Numbered from the stretch's first letter, positions 29,181 to 41,326 are shown. The stretch: DNA of 62,063 nt from Bacteroidaceae bacterium (GCA_017541025.1 JAFXZY010000052.1:1-62063); one strand, 5' to 3'. The notes: generated from the sequence alone by a model not told the origin. Numbers and translations: made by a program.

Positions 29181-31469
29181 ATGGTGTTAAATGTCTTGCT
29201 TGTTCTACTAATGGCCGTATGGGATGGCAAGACATTTCCATTACCCATAGACACCTTGCATTCCTACGATACATACGCTAAGGAGAGAAAGGCATTTACA
29301 AGTCGGGTACTTGCCAAGGAGATACAGCTTAATGTCCCGACTACAACAGGCAAAAGAGCCGTCGGTTCGCCCAACGATCCCGACTATGCTATCTTTGGAA
29401 CTGTGGATTATTCCATTTCTATGGATGACAAGAACCTTCAGCCGTTCGACCGTATAGCACTTGAAGTCCTTCCGACAATCAATGGAACAGGCATTGTAAA
29501 CCTAAACCTTCAGCTGAATAATGCCACACCGGCTCAGGTGGGAGCGCATCTCATAAACCTGATTCCCAATAAATGGAACCATATTGTCTATGAGTTGGGA
29601 GAACTTCCCCGCGAACACGTAAAAAGCATAAGAATTTATACAGACATCAAGGGACGCCAGCCCATAACGGGTACAGACTCTGTACATTATACTATCCGTA
29701 ACATAAGAATAGAACAAACGGGATATCAAGCCAAGGAACGAGGATGGGAACCGGAGGATAATATGGTTTCCTATTCCATGAGCGGATACCTGACAAATGG
29801 ACACAAAACGGCTGTTGTGAATCGTACACATATCGGAAAGCCTTACAGTATTATTGATATAGACAAAGGGAAGGCCATACTCAGCGGCAAGGTAACATCA
29901 TCAGCCGGAAGTATCGGCACTCTTGGAGTAATTGACTTTTCTGCCCTAACCCAACAAGGTTCTTACCGCATAGAAGTTGACAGTATTCTTTCAGAACCTT
30001 TCCCAATAGGGAATGAAATATTCCAACCTTCAGCATGGCGTGTACTGAATTATATCTTCTGTCAGCGATGCGGTTGTGAGGTGAGGGGTATTCACGATGC
30101 CTGCCATTCCGACCTTTATGCTGATTACAACGGCCGCAGTTTCTCCTATGGTGGTGGTTGGCACGATGCCGGCGACCTCTCGCAACAGACACTCCAGACA
30201 GCCGATGTCGCTTTTGCCCTCTTGGAAGCTTCCGAGAGATTTAAACATATAAATAAGGATTTGTCTGAACGTCTGAAAGAAGAAGCCATCTGGGGACTGA
30301 AGTTTATCCTGCAATGCCGATTGGGTGACGGATATCATGCATCCAGTTTAGGTTTGCTGCATTGGACGGATAACAAGTCCGGGACTTTCGATGATATTCA
30401 TACCGTTCGCAAGCAAAACCATGCCTTCGACAACTTACTGTATGCTGCTTACGAGGCATTTGCCTGTCGTGTTTTAGGAGAGCAACATCCGTTATATCCA
30501 TCGTTGTTTTCAGCAGCAAAGGAAGATTTTGAGTATGCAGCCACCCAATACGATGAAAAGGGTATTTTGCCATACGACCATATCATGGAACACACTTACA
30601 ATACGCCACCATCGCTCTTTACAGCGACTGCTTCATGGGCTGCTACACAACTTTATATTTTAACTCATGAAACATCCTATGCACAGAATGCTGCACAATA
30701 CATCAGCTATACACTACAATGCCAGGAGACCAAAGGAAAGAAGCCTGAGTTGAAGGGCTTTTTCTATCGAGATAAAAGCTGCAAGGCTATTGTTCATTTT
30801 ATCCACCAGTCACGCGAACAGCTCTATGCCTTAGCGCTGACAGACTTATGTAAGTCGCAACCAAGCAACAAAAACGCAAAACGTTGGAAGGCTGCTATAA
30901 AGCAATACGCCCAATATCTTGGAAGTCTGATACCATATACCTATCCGTATAAGATGGCGTCTTCAGGCACTTATCTTACTGACGAATATACAGACAAGAG
31001 CGGTTTCCAGTCGTTGCATATCTTTGCGCCAGACAATGCTCAAGAACTCTATGTCCGTCAATTACGTGAAGGTGGCGTACAACTGGATAATCACCATTAT
31101 GTAAAGCGTTTCCCCGTCTGGTTCAACATCTTTAACGGGAACGAAGCAGTTATCCTCTCCGCAGGAAAGGCTGCTGCTGTTTTAGGAAGGTTTCTGGGAG
31201 ATAAGGAACTGCTAAACTATGCACAGAGCCAGCTTTACTGGACAGTAGGGCTGAATCCTTTCTGCCAATCCTTAATATATGGCGAAGGCTACCGCTACCC
31301 TTCTATGGACAGTTTCTCCTCCGGAGAAATAACAGGTGAGATGCCTGTTGGTATCCGCTCCTGGAAGAATACCGACGAACCCTATTGGCCACAAACCAAT
31401 AATGCCTGTTACAAGGAAGTCTGGCTTACCTCGGCAGGCAAATGGCTTTCGCTGATTGCCGAATTCTAA
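29181..31469 (+). CDS. GH9-family glycosidase with N-terminal Ig-like domain
   Basis: 762 residues. A hydrophobic N-terminus (VLNVLLVLLMAVW) may be a poor signal sequence. About 40-170 is a sandwich domain, about 190-270 a CelD_N-like Ig domain (GYLTNGHKTAVVNRT, FSALTQQGSYRIEV), and the rest an (alpha/alpha)6 GH9 barrel: FCQRCG, GGWHDAGD with the nucleophile-activating pair Asp329 and Asp332, and proton-donor candidate Glu746 (YKEVWLTSAGKW). GH9 enzymes are inverting beta-glucanases or exo-glucosaminidases; in this operon action on mixed-linkage glucan, xyloglucan or cellulose is possible. The C-terminal motif departs from the usual NEVxIxWN form, so specificity may be unusual. Confidence 0.78.
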   Translation: MVLNVLLVLLMAVWDGKTFPLPIDTLHSYDTYAKERKAFTSRVLAKEIQLNVPTTTGKRAVGSPNDPDYAIFGTVDYSISMDDKNLQPFDRIALEVLPTINGTGIVNLNLQLNNATPAQVGAHLINLIPNKWNHIVYELGELPREHVKSIRIYTDIKGRQPITGTDSVHYTIRNIRIEQTGYQAKERGWEPEDNMVSYSMSGYLTNGHKTAVVNRTHIGKPYSIIDIDKGKAILSGKVTSSAGSIGTLGVIDFSALTQQGSYRIEVDSILSEPFPIGNEIFQPSAWRVLNYIFCQRCGCEVRGIHDACHSDLYADYNGRSFSYGGGWHDAGDLSQQTLQTADVAFALLEASERFKHINKDLSERLKEEAIWGLKFILQCRLGDGYHASSLGLLHWTDNKSGTFDDIHTVRKQNHAFDNLLYAAYEAFACRVLGEQHPLYPSLFSAAKEDFEYAATQYDEKGILPYDHIMEHTYNTPPSLFTATASWAATQLYILTHETSYAQNAAQYISYTLQCQETKGKKPELKGFFYRDKSCKAIVHFIHQSREQLYALALTDLCKSQPSNKNAKRWKAAIKQYAQYLGSLIPYTYPYKMASSGTYLTDEYTDKSGFQSLHIFAPDNAQELYVRQLREGGVQLDNHHYVKRFPVWFNIFNGNEAVILSAGKAAAVLGRFLGDKELLNYAQSQLYWTVGLNPFCQSLIYGEGYRYPSMDSFSSGEITGEMPVGIRSWKNTDEPYWPQTNNACYKEVWLTSAGKWLSLIAEF

Positions 31470-31501
31470 ATAATCAATAAACTTAAACTATTATAGACAA
31501 C

Positions 31502-34063
31502 ATGAAAACATTCTTTCCGTTCATTATCTGGTTCTGTGCCACTTTCGGTGTGCAAGCACAGACACAACCTTATCAGAATCCTAATCTGTCGGCCCACGAA
31601 CGTGCTGTTGATCTATGCTCCAAGTTAACATTGGAAGAAAAAGCTCAGTTGATGCTCGACGAAAGTCCTGCTATCCCTCGGTTGGGAATAAAAAAGTTCT
31701 TCTGGTGGAGCGAAGCCTTACATGGTGCTGCCAACATGGGCAATGTAACCGTATTCCCAGAGCCTGTTGCGTTAGCTGCATCTTTCAACCCGGATATGGT
31801 TTACAAATGTTTCGATGTAGCCTCTACCGAGTTCCGTGCCCAGTACAACCATCGTATGCACGACTTAAAGGGCGAAGACGAGAAGTTCCACAGCCTCTCT
31901 GTTTGGACTCCCAACGTAAACATCTTCCGTGACCCAAGGTGGGGACGCGGTCAGGAGACCTACGGAGAAGACCCATACCTTACAAGTGTTATGGGAACGC
32001 AGGTAGTACGCGGTTTGCAAGGTCCGGAATCATCCAAATACCGTAAGCTATGGGCCTGCGCCAAACACTATGCTGTACATAGCGGACCGGAATATACCCG
32101 TCATTCGGCCAATCTGTACGATGTCTCTCCTCGAGATATGTGGGAGACTTATATGCCAGCCTTCAAGACCTTGGTACAGGATGCCAAGGTGCGTGAGGTG
32201 ATGTGTGCCTACCAGCGTTTGGACGATGACCCGTGTTGCGGTTCACAGCGTCTGCTGCAAACCATTCTACGTGACGAGTGGGGTTTCCAATACCTCGTTG
32301 TGAGCGACTGTGGTGCTGTGAGTGATTTCTATACCAGCCATAAGTCTTCATCCGATGCTGTACACGGTTCAGCAAAAGCAGTTTTAGCAGGAACTGATGT
32401 GGAATGCGGTTACGGCTATGCCTACAAGAGCATACCTGAAGCTGTAAAACGCGGTTTTATTACTGAGGCTGAAGTTGATAAGCATGTTATACGCCTGCTG
32501 GAAGGACGTTTCGACTTGGGTGAGATGGATGACCCTTCTCTTGTAGAGTGGTCCAAGATACCCTACTCTGCTATGTCAACTAAAGAGTCAGCCGACCTGT
32601 CATTGGATATGGCTCGTCAGACTATTGTCCTTCTGCAGAACAAAAACGACATACTTCCATTAAAGAAAGGAGAACGCTTGGCCGTTATAGGCCCGAATGC
32701 CGCCAATGCTCCCATGATGTGGGGAAACTACAACGGAATGCCCAACCATACAATAACTATCTTAGATGGTATTAAGGCTAAACAAAAGAAGTTGTTCTAC
32801 GACAAAGGTTGTGATTTGACATACGACAGGGTGATGGACTGCCTGATGGCCTCACAATGTTCCTTCGAAGGCAAAAAAGGCCTGAAGGGAACTTTCTGGA
32901 ACAACAGGAAGATGGAAGGACAGCCTGTTACTACACAGTATTACACCACCCCGTTAGCCGTAACAACAGCCGGTATGCATAACTTTGCTCCAGGTGTACA
33001 ACTTGAAGACTTTTCTGCTAAGTATGAGACAACTTTCACACCGAAAGAAGCCGGAGAGTATGTAGTAAACGTGGAAGGTTGCGGACACTTTGAACTATTC
33101 ATTGACGGGGAGCGTAAATTCCGTCATCATACTTGGCGTACCACACCCAACCGAGTAGCCATTCAGGCAGAAGCAGGCAAGAGTTACAATATAGAGGTAC
33201 AGTTCTCGCATATTCAAACTTACAATGCTAATCTAAAGATTAATGTAGCCAAGGAGTTCCCTATTGATTATCAGCAGATTATCAGTCAGCTTAAGGGCAT
33301 AAATAAAGTCATCTTCGTTGGTGGCATTTCTCCAGCTCTCGAAGGTGAGGAAATGCCTGTTAATATTGATGGCTTCAAGGGGGGCGACCGTACCCATATT
33401 GAACTTCCTGCCGTTCAGCGCAATTTCCTGAAAGCATTGAAGGAAGCTGGGAAACAGGTTATCTTTGTCAGTTGTTCCGGCTCGTGTATAGCTTTACAAC
33501 CCGAGACAGAAACCTGCGATGCCATCGTGCAAGTGTGGTATCCCGGTCAGGAAGGAGGAACTGCTGTGGCTGATGTTCTCTATGGCGATGTGAACCCAAG
33601 CGGAAAACTGCCTGTTACATTCTATAAGAACAGCAGTCAGTTGCCCGACTATGAGGACTATTCCATGAAGGGCCGTACTTACCGTTACTTCAACGATGCA
33701 CTCTTCCCCTTCGGTTATGGTATGAGCTATACCAGCTTCTCGTTAGGAGAGCCTGTTGTATCAGGGTTAACTGTTAACGTTCCTGTTACTAATACAGGCA
33801 AGTTTGACGGAACAGAAACCGTACAACTCTATATCCGTAACCTACAAGACCCCGAAGGTCCGTTGAAGAGCCTCCGTGCATTCCAACGTGTTAACGTGAA
33901 AGCAGGCAAAACTGTTACGGCAGAATTGAAACTTACAAACAACAGCTTTGAGTTCTGGGATCCTGAGACCAACACCATGCGTGTAAAGCCTGGGAAATAC
34001 GAGGTTCTTGTGGGAACCAGTTCACAAGACAAAGACTTGAAGAAACTGAGTATCAGCATTTAA
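31502..34063 (+). CDS. Secreted GH3 beta-xylosidase with PA14 insert
   Basis: 853 residues; signal peptide ends after GVQAQ. The N-terminal GH3 barrel has WWSEALHG, NIFRDPRWGRGQETYGEDP, KHYAVHSGPE and nucleophile Asp269 (VVSDCGAVSD). The second domain begins near 365 and is split by a PA14-like domain (about 450-590), then resumes with ISPALEGEEM, which carries the probable acid/base, and closes with a fibronectin-III-like domain (about 750-853). This layout and the ALHG sequence fit xylan 1,4-beta-xylosidases of Prevotella. Located 32 bases after the GH9 gene and 12 bases before a GH43. Confidence 0.88.
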   Translation: MKTFFPFIIWFCATFGVQAQTQPYQNPNLSAHERAVDLCSKLTLEEKAQLMLDESPAIPRLGIKKFFWWSEALHGAANMGNVTVFPEPVALAASFNPDMVYKCFDVASTEFRAQYNHRMHDLKGEDEKFHSLSVWTPNVNIFRDPRWGRGQETYGEDPYLTSVMGTQVVRGLQGPESSKYRKLWACAKHYAVHSGPEYTRHSANLYDVSPRDMWETYMPAFKTLVQDAKVREVMCAYQRLDDDPCCGSQRLLQTILRDEWGFQYLVVSDCGAVSDFYTSHKSSSDAVHGSAKAVLAGTDVECGYGYAYKSIPEAVKRGFITEAEVDKHVIRLLEGRFDLGEMDDPSLVEWSKIPYSAMSTKESADLSLDMARQTIVLLQNKNDILPLKKGERLAVIGPNAANAPMMWGNYNGMPNHTITILDGIKAKQKKLFYDKGCDLTYDRVMDCLMASQCSFEGKKGLKGTFWNNRKMEGQPVTTQYYTTPLAVTTAGMHNFAPGVQLEDFSAKYETTFTPKEAGEYVVNVEGCGHFELFIDGERKFRHHTWRTTPNRVAIQAEAGKSYNIEVQFSHIQTYNANLKINVAKEFPIDYQQIISQLKGINKVIFVGGISPALEGEEMPVNIDGFKGGDRTHIELPAVQRNFLKALKEAGKQVIFVSCSGSCIALQPETETCDAIVQVWYPGQEGGTAVADVLYGDVNPSGKLPVTFYKNSSQLPDYEDYSMKGRTYRYFNDALFPFGYGMSYTSFSLGEPVVSGLTVNVPVTNTGKFDGTETVQLYIRNLQDPEGPLKSLRAFQRVNVKAGKTVTAELKLTNNSFEFWDPETNTMRVKPGKYEVLVGTSSQDKDLKKLSISI

Positions 34064-34075
34064 TAAGGCTGTTCT

Positions 34076-36031
34076 ATGAGACATCTGAAATTATTGGCCG
34101 CATTGGCAATTGTTGTTCCGTCAATTGCACAGAACCCCATCATTCACAACCAGTTTACAGCCGACCCTACTGCGCGTGTCTTTAATAATAAGGTATATCT
34201 ATTCCCTTCGCACGACATACCTGCACCCATAGGCCAACGGCAAGATTGGTTCTGCATGGAAGACTACCACGTCTTTTCGTCGGAGAACCTGACAGAGTGG
34301 ACAGATCACGGTGTTATCCTTTCTCAGCAGGATGTTCCTTGGGGGAAGCCTGACGGCTATTCCATGTGGGCACCAGACTGTGTATTCAAGAATGGTAAGT
34401 ATTACTTCTACTACCCCAATGCTCCACGCGAAGGAAGAGGATTTGCCATAGGTGTAGCCATTGCCGACCAACCCGAAGGGCCTTATACACCTGAGAAAGA
34501 ATCAATCAAGGGAGTCGGCGGCATAGATCCTTGCGTGCTGATAGATGACAATGGGGCTGCCTATCTATATTGGAGTGGTATGGGAATACGAGGTGGCCGT
34601 CTAAAGGAAAACATGACGGAGTTGGAGAATGGCAGTCAGGTTATGGAAGGACTGCCCGAAGGATTCAAGGAAGGGCCTTTTGCATTCAAACGCAAAGGAA
34701 GATATTATCTCACCTTCCCTTGGGTACGCAAAGATCAGGGAACCGAGACACTTGCCTATGCTATGAGCGACTCTCCTTTAGGTCCTTGGCAGTTTAAGGG
34801 TCTTATAATGGAAGAACACGATAACCGATGCTGGACAAATCATCACAGCTTGGTGGAATACAAGAGCCAATGGTACCTGTTTTATCATCGCAACCATTAT
34901 TCACCCAATATGGATAAACGTCGTTCGGCCTGCATCGAAAAGGTTTCCTTCAATGCCGACGGAACGATTCAGGAGGTGAAACAGACGCTACGTGGCGTAG
35001 GTATTACACATGCAACCGACAGAATAGAAATAGACAGATACAGTTCTGTTAGTGATGGTGTTACTACTGACTTCAACGATACTACATCAACTTTTAACGG
35101 CTGGCATGCTACATTGGAGAAGAAAGGCTCTTGGCTGAGATACAACGATGTAGATTTTGCCGGCATTTCCGACAGCTACGTCGTAGTAAAAGCTAAGGCT
35201 AATACAAATACCAGTTTCACCATCCGGGATAAATCGGAGAAAGGAAAGGTAATGGCAAAGCTGACAATAACTGTTGAAGGAGAAACGGGACCTTTCCGTC
35301 GTGATATGAGAGGACAATGGATGACGCTTACTGTACCAGTTAAATTTGTGCCAAAGGGAACCACTAACTTATGTGTTGTATGTGAAGGCCCTGAGGTAAG
35401 TATCGACTGGTTGCAATTCAAGAACCGTACTACCTACATGAAGCCAGCCACCTCAACAAGTACCCAACCTGACGCTGAAGGTTTTATCCGCAGATGGATG
35501 CTGTTGGAACCTATCAGGCAGGATATCCGCTCAAATGTTATCTTTACAAACACCTGGTTGCGTGAGGCTTTTAGCAAAGAGTATTTCAACGGACAACTAA
35601 CAGTCTTGCCCAAGGACGGACAGAAGGTGAAGGTCGGAAGTCAGAAACTTGCCTGGCACTTGTTGGACAGCGATACATACAACGTAAAACTCTTCCGTTT
35701 TGCTGAGAAATGGGGGCAGCAGACATACGGTTCTTTGTTTTGGGCCGTTACGGTTATTGATTGTCCAGAAGAAATACGTGATGTCCGACTGGCAGCAGGC
35801 AGCAACGGTGCCTCTATGTGGTGGCTGAATGGCGAGGAAGTGTTGTTGCTCGAGGGTGACCGTCGTATGGTAGAGGATGATGGCATGTCGCAACGGATAA
35901 CCCTTAAGGAAGGACGCAACATCCTTCGGTGTGCTGTCATTAACGGCCCCGGGCTAAGCGATATGTGCGTCCGTTTCTTGGATGAGAAAGGCGCTCCGGT
36001 TACTGGTTATTTATTGAAAATTGAATATTGA
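34076..36031 (+). CDS. Secreted GH43-CBM6 arabinofuranosidase/xylosidase
   Basis: 651 residues; signal peptide 1-18. The GH43 propeller spans about 20-310, with base Asp in FTADPTARV, pKa modulator Asp in GGIDPCVLIDD and acid Glu in GFKEGPFAF. A CBM6-like domain follows (about 335-450, WHATLEKKGSWLRYNDVDF, VSIDWLQFK), and a C-terminal jelly roll (about 470-651) resembles the accessory domain of xylan esterases. Such GH43-CBM6 proteins remove arabinofuranose from arabinoxylan or xylose from oligosaccharides. The next gene starts six bases after its stop. Confidence 0.87.
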   Translation: MRHLKLLAALAIVVPSIAQNPIIHNQFTADPTARVFNNKVYLFPSHDIPAPIGQRQDWFCMEDYHVFSSENLTEWTDHGVILSQQDVPWGKPDGYSMWAPDCVFKNGKYYFYYPNAPREGRGFAIGVAIADQPEGPYTPEKESIKGVGGIDPCVLIDDNGAAYLYWSGMGIRGGRLKENMTELENGSQVMEGLPEGFKEGPFAFKRKGRYYLTFPWVRKDQGTETLAYAMSDSPLGPWQFKGLIMEEHDNRCWTNHHSLVEYKSQWYLFYHRNHYSPNMDKRRSACIEKVSFNADGTIQEVKQTLRGVGITHATDRIEIDRYSSVSDGVTTDFNDTTSTFNGWHATLEKKGSWLRYNDVDFAGISDSYVVVKAKANTNTSFTIRDKSEKGKVMAKLTITVEGETGPFRRDMRGQWMTLTVPVKFVPKGTTNLCVVCEGPEVSIDWLQFKNRTTYMKPATSTSTQPDAEGFIRRWMLLEPIRQDIRSNVIFTNTWLREAFSKEYFNGQLTVLPKDGQKVKVGSQKLAWHLLDSDTYNVKLFRFAEKWGQQTYGSLFWAVTVIDCPEEIRDVRLAAGSNGASMWWLNGEEVLLLEGDRRMVEDDGMSQRITLKEGRNILRCAVINGPGLSDMCVRFLDEKGAPVTGYLLKIEY

Positions 36032-36036
36032 AAAAT

Positions 36037-37494
36037 ATGAAAAAGATATTCCTTTTATTCTTCACTCTTCACTCTTCATTCTTCATTAGTCGCAGCGCGG
36101 CTCAAGTAGGTGCACCCTATATTCACGACCCGTCAACCATTGCTGAATGCGAAGGCAAGTATTATACCTTCGGAACAGGCGGCGGAGGACTTATCAGCGA
36201 AGACGGATGGTCCTGGCATGCTGGTGCCGAACGCCCAGGCGGAGGTGCTGCGCCGGATGTCCTGAAGATTGGCGACCGCTACCTTGTTATATATGGTGCA
36301 ACTGGAGGCGGACTGGGAGGCGGACATAACGGACGCATCCTTACCATGTGGAATAAGACGCTCGACCCTAAATCGCCCGACTTTAAGTACAGTAACCCTA
36401 TTGAAGTCGCATCAAGTGACGGGATGGAAGACTGCGATGCTATTGATCCCTGCTTACTGCTCGATCCGTCAACAAATCGTCTGTGGACAACATACGGCAC
36501 CTATTTCGGCACTATCAGGCTGATTGAGTTAGACCCAAAGACGGGTGAACGCATAAAAGGCAATCAGGAGAAAGACATTGCCATCGACTGCGAGGCAACA
36601 GACCTTATCTGGCGCAACGGCTGGTATTATCTGTTGGGTACTCACGGCACCTGCTGCGACGGCGTGAACTCAACCTATAACATAGTGGTGGGACGTTCCC
36701 GGAATGTGGAAGGTCCTTATATAGATAATGTAGGGCGTGATATGTTCCATGGCGGAGGCCGCATGGTCATTGCTGCAGGTGACCGCAAGACAGGTCCCGG
36801 GCACTTCGGACGAACCATCATCGACGAGGGTGTAGAGGTGATGTCTTGCCACTTCGAGGCCGACTTCGATATGAGCGGACGCAGCGTTCTGGGTATCCGA
36901 CCTTTGCTTTGGAAGAACGACTGGCCTGTGGCTGGTGAACCTTTTAAGGGTGGAACCTTCGAGATTGAGTCGGAGCGTCGCGGCTACTCGCTGGAACTGA
37001 GTGTCGATTTCGTTCGCATGGAGCAGGAACGCCAGCGTTTCTGGCAGATTGACCCTAACGAACCCGTAAAGGTCCTCCCCGACCAGAAGTTAGAGGATGT
37101 CATCGGCACATGGCCCAAGGGCGATATTCCTGTGCGTTGTAGCGACTATATGTTCCGCCCCTGGCAACGCTGGAGCATCACTCCCGTTCCTGAGGCTGGT
37201 GGCTATCTGGGCGGTCCTTACTTCCGTATCGTCATCGAGGGGACTGAACGTACGCTGACGGCAACTGCCAATCTGGAAGTTACCACCGTACCTTCCTTCA
37301 CGGGTAAGCCCGAACAGCTATGGCGCATCGAACAGCTCACAGATGGCACCTACCGCATCATGCCGAAGGCTATTCCCGGCCAGCAGGGGCTGAACACGCG
37401 TTATGTACTGTATTCCATTGCCGACAGCACCCCCACGTTGGCTCCTTACGACTTCAGCACAGACAACGCGAAATGGAATTTCCGTAATCACTAA
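36037..37494 (+). CDS. Secreted GH43-family arabinanase-like enzyme
   Basis: 485 residues from the ATG at 36037 (a TTG lies three codons upstream). The propeller residues are visible: base Asp in PYIHDPST, modulator Asp in DAIDPCLL and acid Glu in IDCEATDLIW; GNWYYLL-like strands and the DFDMSGRSVLGIRPL block resemble endo-1,5-alpha-L-arabinanases. The C-terminal third (about 330-485) is a lectin-like extension (WSITPVPEAGG, LWRIEQLTDGTYRIMP). Most of the signal peptide, FFTLHSSFFI, is encoded by the CTTCACTCTTCATT repeat, so the export signal appears to be built from repeat DNA. Confidence 0.85.
   Translation: MKKIFLLFFTLHSSFFISRSAAQVGAPYIHDPSTIAECEGKYYTFGTGGGGLISEDGWSWHAGAERPGGGAAPDVLKIGDRYLVIYGATGGGLGGGHNGRILTMWNKTLDPKSPDFKYSNPIEVASSDGMEDCDAIDPCLLLDPSTNRLWTTYGTYFGTIRLIELDPKTGERIKGNQEKDIAIDCEATDLIWRNGWYYLLGTHGTCCDGVNSTYNIVVGRSRNVEGPYIDNVGRDMFHGGGRMVIAAGDRKTGPGHFGRTIIDEGVEVMSCHFEADFDMSGRSVLGIRPLLWKNDWPVAGEPFKGGTFEIESERRGYSLELSVDFVRMEQERQRFWQIDPNEPVKVLPDQKLEDVIGTWPKGDIPVRCSDYMFRPWQRWSITPVPEAGGYLGGPYFRIVIEGTERTLTATANLEVTTVPSFTGKPEQLWRIEQLTDGTYRIMPKAIPGQQGLNTRYVLYSIADSTPTLAPYDFSTDNAKWNFRNH
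36058..36090. repeat. Repeat DNA encoding a signal-peptide core
   Basis: CTTCACTCTTCACTCTTC units inside residues 8-18 of the GH43 gene, matching the intergenic copy at 388-418. Confidence 0.85.
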
Positions 37495-39531
<2,037 letters not shown>

Positions 39532-39549
39532 AGCAGAAAAATCGACTTC

Positions 39550-40002
39550 CTATATCAGACCGCAGATTTCCTCCAGGAATTTGCGGTCTGTTTCGTCGAA
39601 GGTTGCTAAATGCTCGCTGTCGATGTCGAGAACGGCAATCACCTTCTTGTTATCTTCGTGGGAAAAGACAGGGACAACAATCTCGGAACGCGACTGACTG
39701 CTGCAGGCAATATGTCCGGGGAATTGTTCCACATCAGGCACGATAACCGTTTCTGCCCTTTTCCATGCTGTTCCGCAAACACCTCGTCCAAATGCAATAT
39801 GCATACAGGCTATGGGACCTTGGAAAGGGCCTAATACCAACTCGTCACCTATCACGCGATAGAATCCCGTCCACCAGAATCCCATCGTCTGATGAATGTC
39901 TGCGGCTATGTTGCTCATAATAGCTATTATATCCGACTCTCCGTCGATAATCGCCCTGATGTCTTCCACCAGTTCCTTATATTTTTCTTCTTTTGTCATC
40001 AT
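39550..40002 (-). CDS. msrC: GAF-domain free methionine-(R)-sulfoxide reductase
   Basis: 150 residues from ATG at 40002 (ATG-ATG); TAAGGAGA just upstream is one of the few Shine-Dalgarno-like sites here and decides this start over the longer frame. The compact GAF domain has the three conserved cysteines of fRMsr, Cys66 (IACMHI), Cys76 (GRGVCGTAW) and Cys100 (GHIACSSQSRSEIVVPV), and the FWWTGFYR block. It repairs free Met-R-SO in the cytoplasm. Its last codons form half of a strong hairpin that may terminate both convergent transcripts. Confidence 0.9.
   Translation of the reverse strand: MMTKEEKYKELVEDIRAIIDGESDIIAIMSNIAADIHQTMGFWWTGFYRVIGDELVLGPFQGPIACMHIAFGRGVCGTAWKRAETVIVPDVEQFPGHIACSSQSRSEIVVPVFSHEDNKKVIAVLDIDSEHLATFDETDRKFLEEICGLI
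39556..39590. terminator. Hairpin between convergent CE6-CE1 and fRMsr genes
   Basis: CAGACCGCA at 39556 pairs with TGCGGTCTG at 39582, and the stem extends inward to about 15 pairs. It overlaps the last codons of fRMsr; a short T-run follows on the plus strand. Confidence 0.55.
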
Positions 40003-40018
40003 TATTGTCTCCTTATTA

Positions 40019-41233
40019 TTATTTACGGATGTAGTGAACAGCATGGCTGCCAGGTTCTGTTAATTCCAGACGTGTACCCGTCTTGTCAATGTTGGTTCCC
40101 TGTGCCTTGCGTTTGTTTTGTGCAAGCTGATTCATAAGTCCTTGTTTTCCTTTCTCGCCACACAACTCATCTTTCATTACAGCAATTTGGTCTGCATATT
40201 CACTCAGGTATGTAACGTCTTTGTCGTCGAGTTCCATCTTGCATTTATTACTGTCATAATTCTTCACCAGCGAGTCGCCCTCGATTGACCAAGTACCTTG
40301 CATAGTAACAATTTGTACCATAGTACCTTGGAATATTTGGTGCTTCCAATTATAAGACTGACGTGTAGTGAAGGTGTGATCCTTGCGAAATTCGTATTTA
40401 ATACTTTGTTGACCGTCTGTTAAAACAGCTTCCCACGTACCAATCAGCTGTTTATCTTTAACAGGGCGAACAGTCATATAAGTGTTATTCTTGAATTTTT
40501 CCATATCTTCCTCGGAGATATTCATAAGAAACTTGTTCTCCTCATTCATGTCGGCAAAAGCCAAAATACTTTTATATAAATCAGTTCGCTTTCCGGAATT
40601 TAAGACATAATTCGAAACACGTTTTGACTGAAGCAAACTCCGGCATAAGGGTATGAATGATTCGCGGTTCGCCAATTCGTCATTTTCCATAATCATCTGG
40701 TATTCCTCCTTCTTTGTAACTGGTTTCTGAAAGTAAATCCATTCTTCGGATTGTTTCTCAAGCGTGTTTCTGGCGTTGTAGAAGTCCATAACATTATTCA
40801 GGAACTTTCTGTCGTTAAGTGTGCGCCACGATTCCTGACTGCTATTGAAGATGTTCTCATTTGTCTTCTTAAACTCTTCGGCTGTATTAAACGCACAAGA
40901 AGTTATATAATTGAAGAATATAAAGAGCGTATCGTCAGGGATACTTTCCAAACGGTCGATGTTATGCACCAGATAATTTGTGACGGCTCTGCCCCTTTCC
41001 TCAATATATGCGCGGTTCCGAATAACTGTAAGGCTCTGGTCAATGTCGTTGATGATGGTCATAGCCAACATTCTGCGAGCCTGTTCCTGTTCTTTATTCT
41101 CCAACCAGGCAGAAGTACCGAAGGTTAAGACAATAGAGACTGTTGTACCAACTATGGTAAGTAACAACTCCTTAACTGTTCCTTGAAACTTTTTGTTTCC
41201 CCAAAATTTGGGCATTCTAAATTTAGCATTCAT
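40019..41233 (-). CDS. Membrane-anchored protein of unknown function
   Basis: 404 residues. One transmembrane segment at about 19-38 (LLLTIVGTTVSIVLTFGTSAW) follows a short basic N-terminus and is followed by a helical region (ENKEQEQARRMLAMTIINDIDQSL) like that of DUF6090-type Bacteroidota proteins. From about 255 a beta-rich lipocalin-like part begins (LIGTWEAVLTDGQQSIKYEF, MQGTWSIEGDSLVKNY). No catalytic motif is recognised. The start ATG at 41233 lies 28 bases from a good -7 box. The fRMsr gene follows after 16 bases and may be cotranscribed. Confidence 0.7.
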   Translation of the reverse strand: MNAKFRMPKFWGNKKFQGTVKELLLTIVGTTVSIVLTFGTSAWLENKEQEQARRMLAMTIINDIDQSLTVIRNRAYIEERGRAVTNYLVHNIDRLESIPDDTLFIFFNYITSCAFNTAEEFKKTNENIFNSSQESWRTLNDRKFLNNVMDFYNARNTLEKQSEEWIYFQKPVTKKEEYQMIMENDELANRESFIPLCRSLLQSKRVSNYVLNSGKRTDLYKSILAFADMNEENKFLMNISEEDMEKFKNNTYMTVRPVKDKQLIGTWEAVLTDGQQSIKYEFRKDHTFTTRQSYNWKHQIFQGTMVQIVTMQGTWSIEGDSLVKNYDSNKCKMELDDKDVTYLSEYADQIAVMKDELCGEKGKQGLMNQLAQNKRKAQGTNIDKTGTRLELTEPGSHAVHYIRK

Positions 41234-41260
41234 TGTTCCTTATAATTAGATTCCGGATTG

Positions 41261-41268
41261 CAAAGGTA
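41261..41268 (-). promoter_or_regulatory. -7 box of the membrane-protein gene
   Basis: Minus-strand TACCTTTG, divergent from the plus-strand TACCTTTG at 41311. Confidence 0.65.
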
Positions 41269-41310
41269 AAATAAAATGTCCATTCTTTTACATTCTAAAA
41301 GAAAAAAATG

Positions 41311-41318
41311 TACCTTTG
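41311..41318 (+). promoter_or_regulatory. -7 box of the AlbA_2 gene
   Basis: TACCTTTG only 9 bases before the chosen ATG, so the transcript would be nearly leaderless; this also argues against the longer frame from 41276. Confidence 0.6.
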
Positions 41319-41326
41319 TTCCTGGT

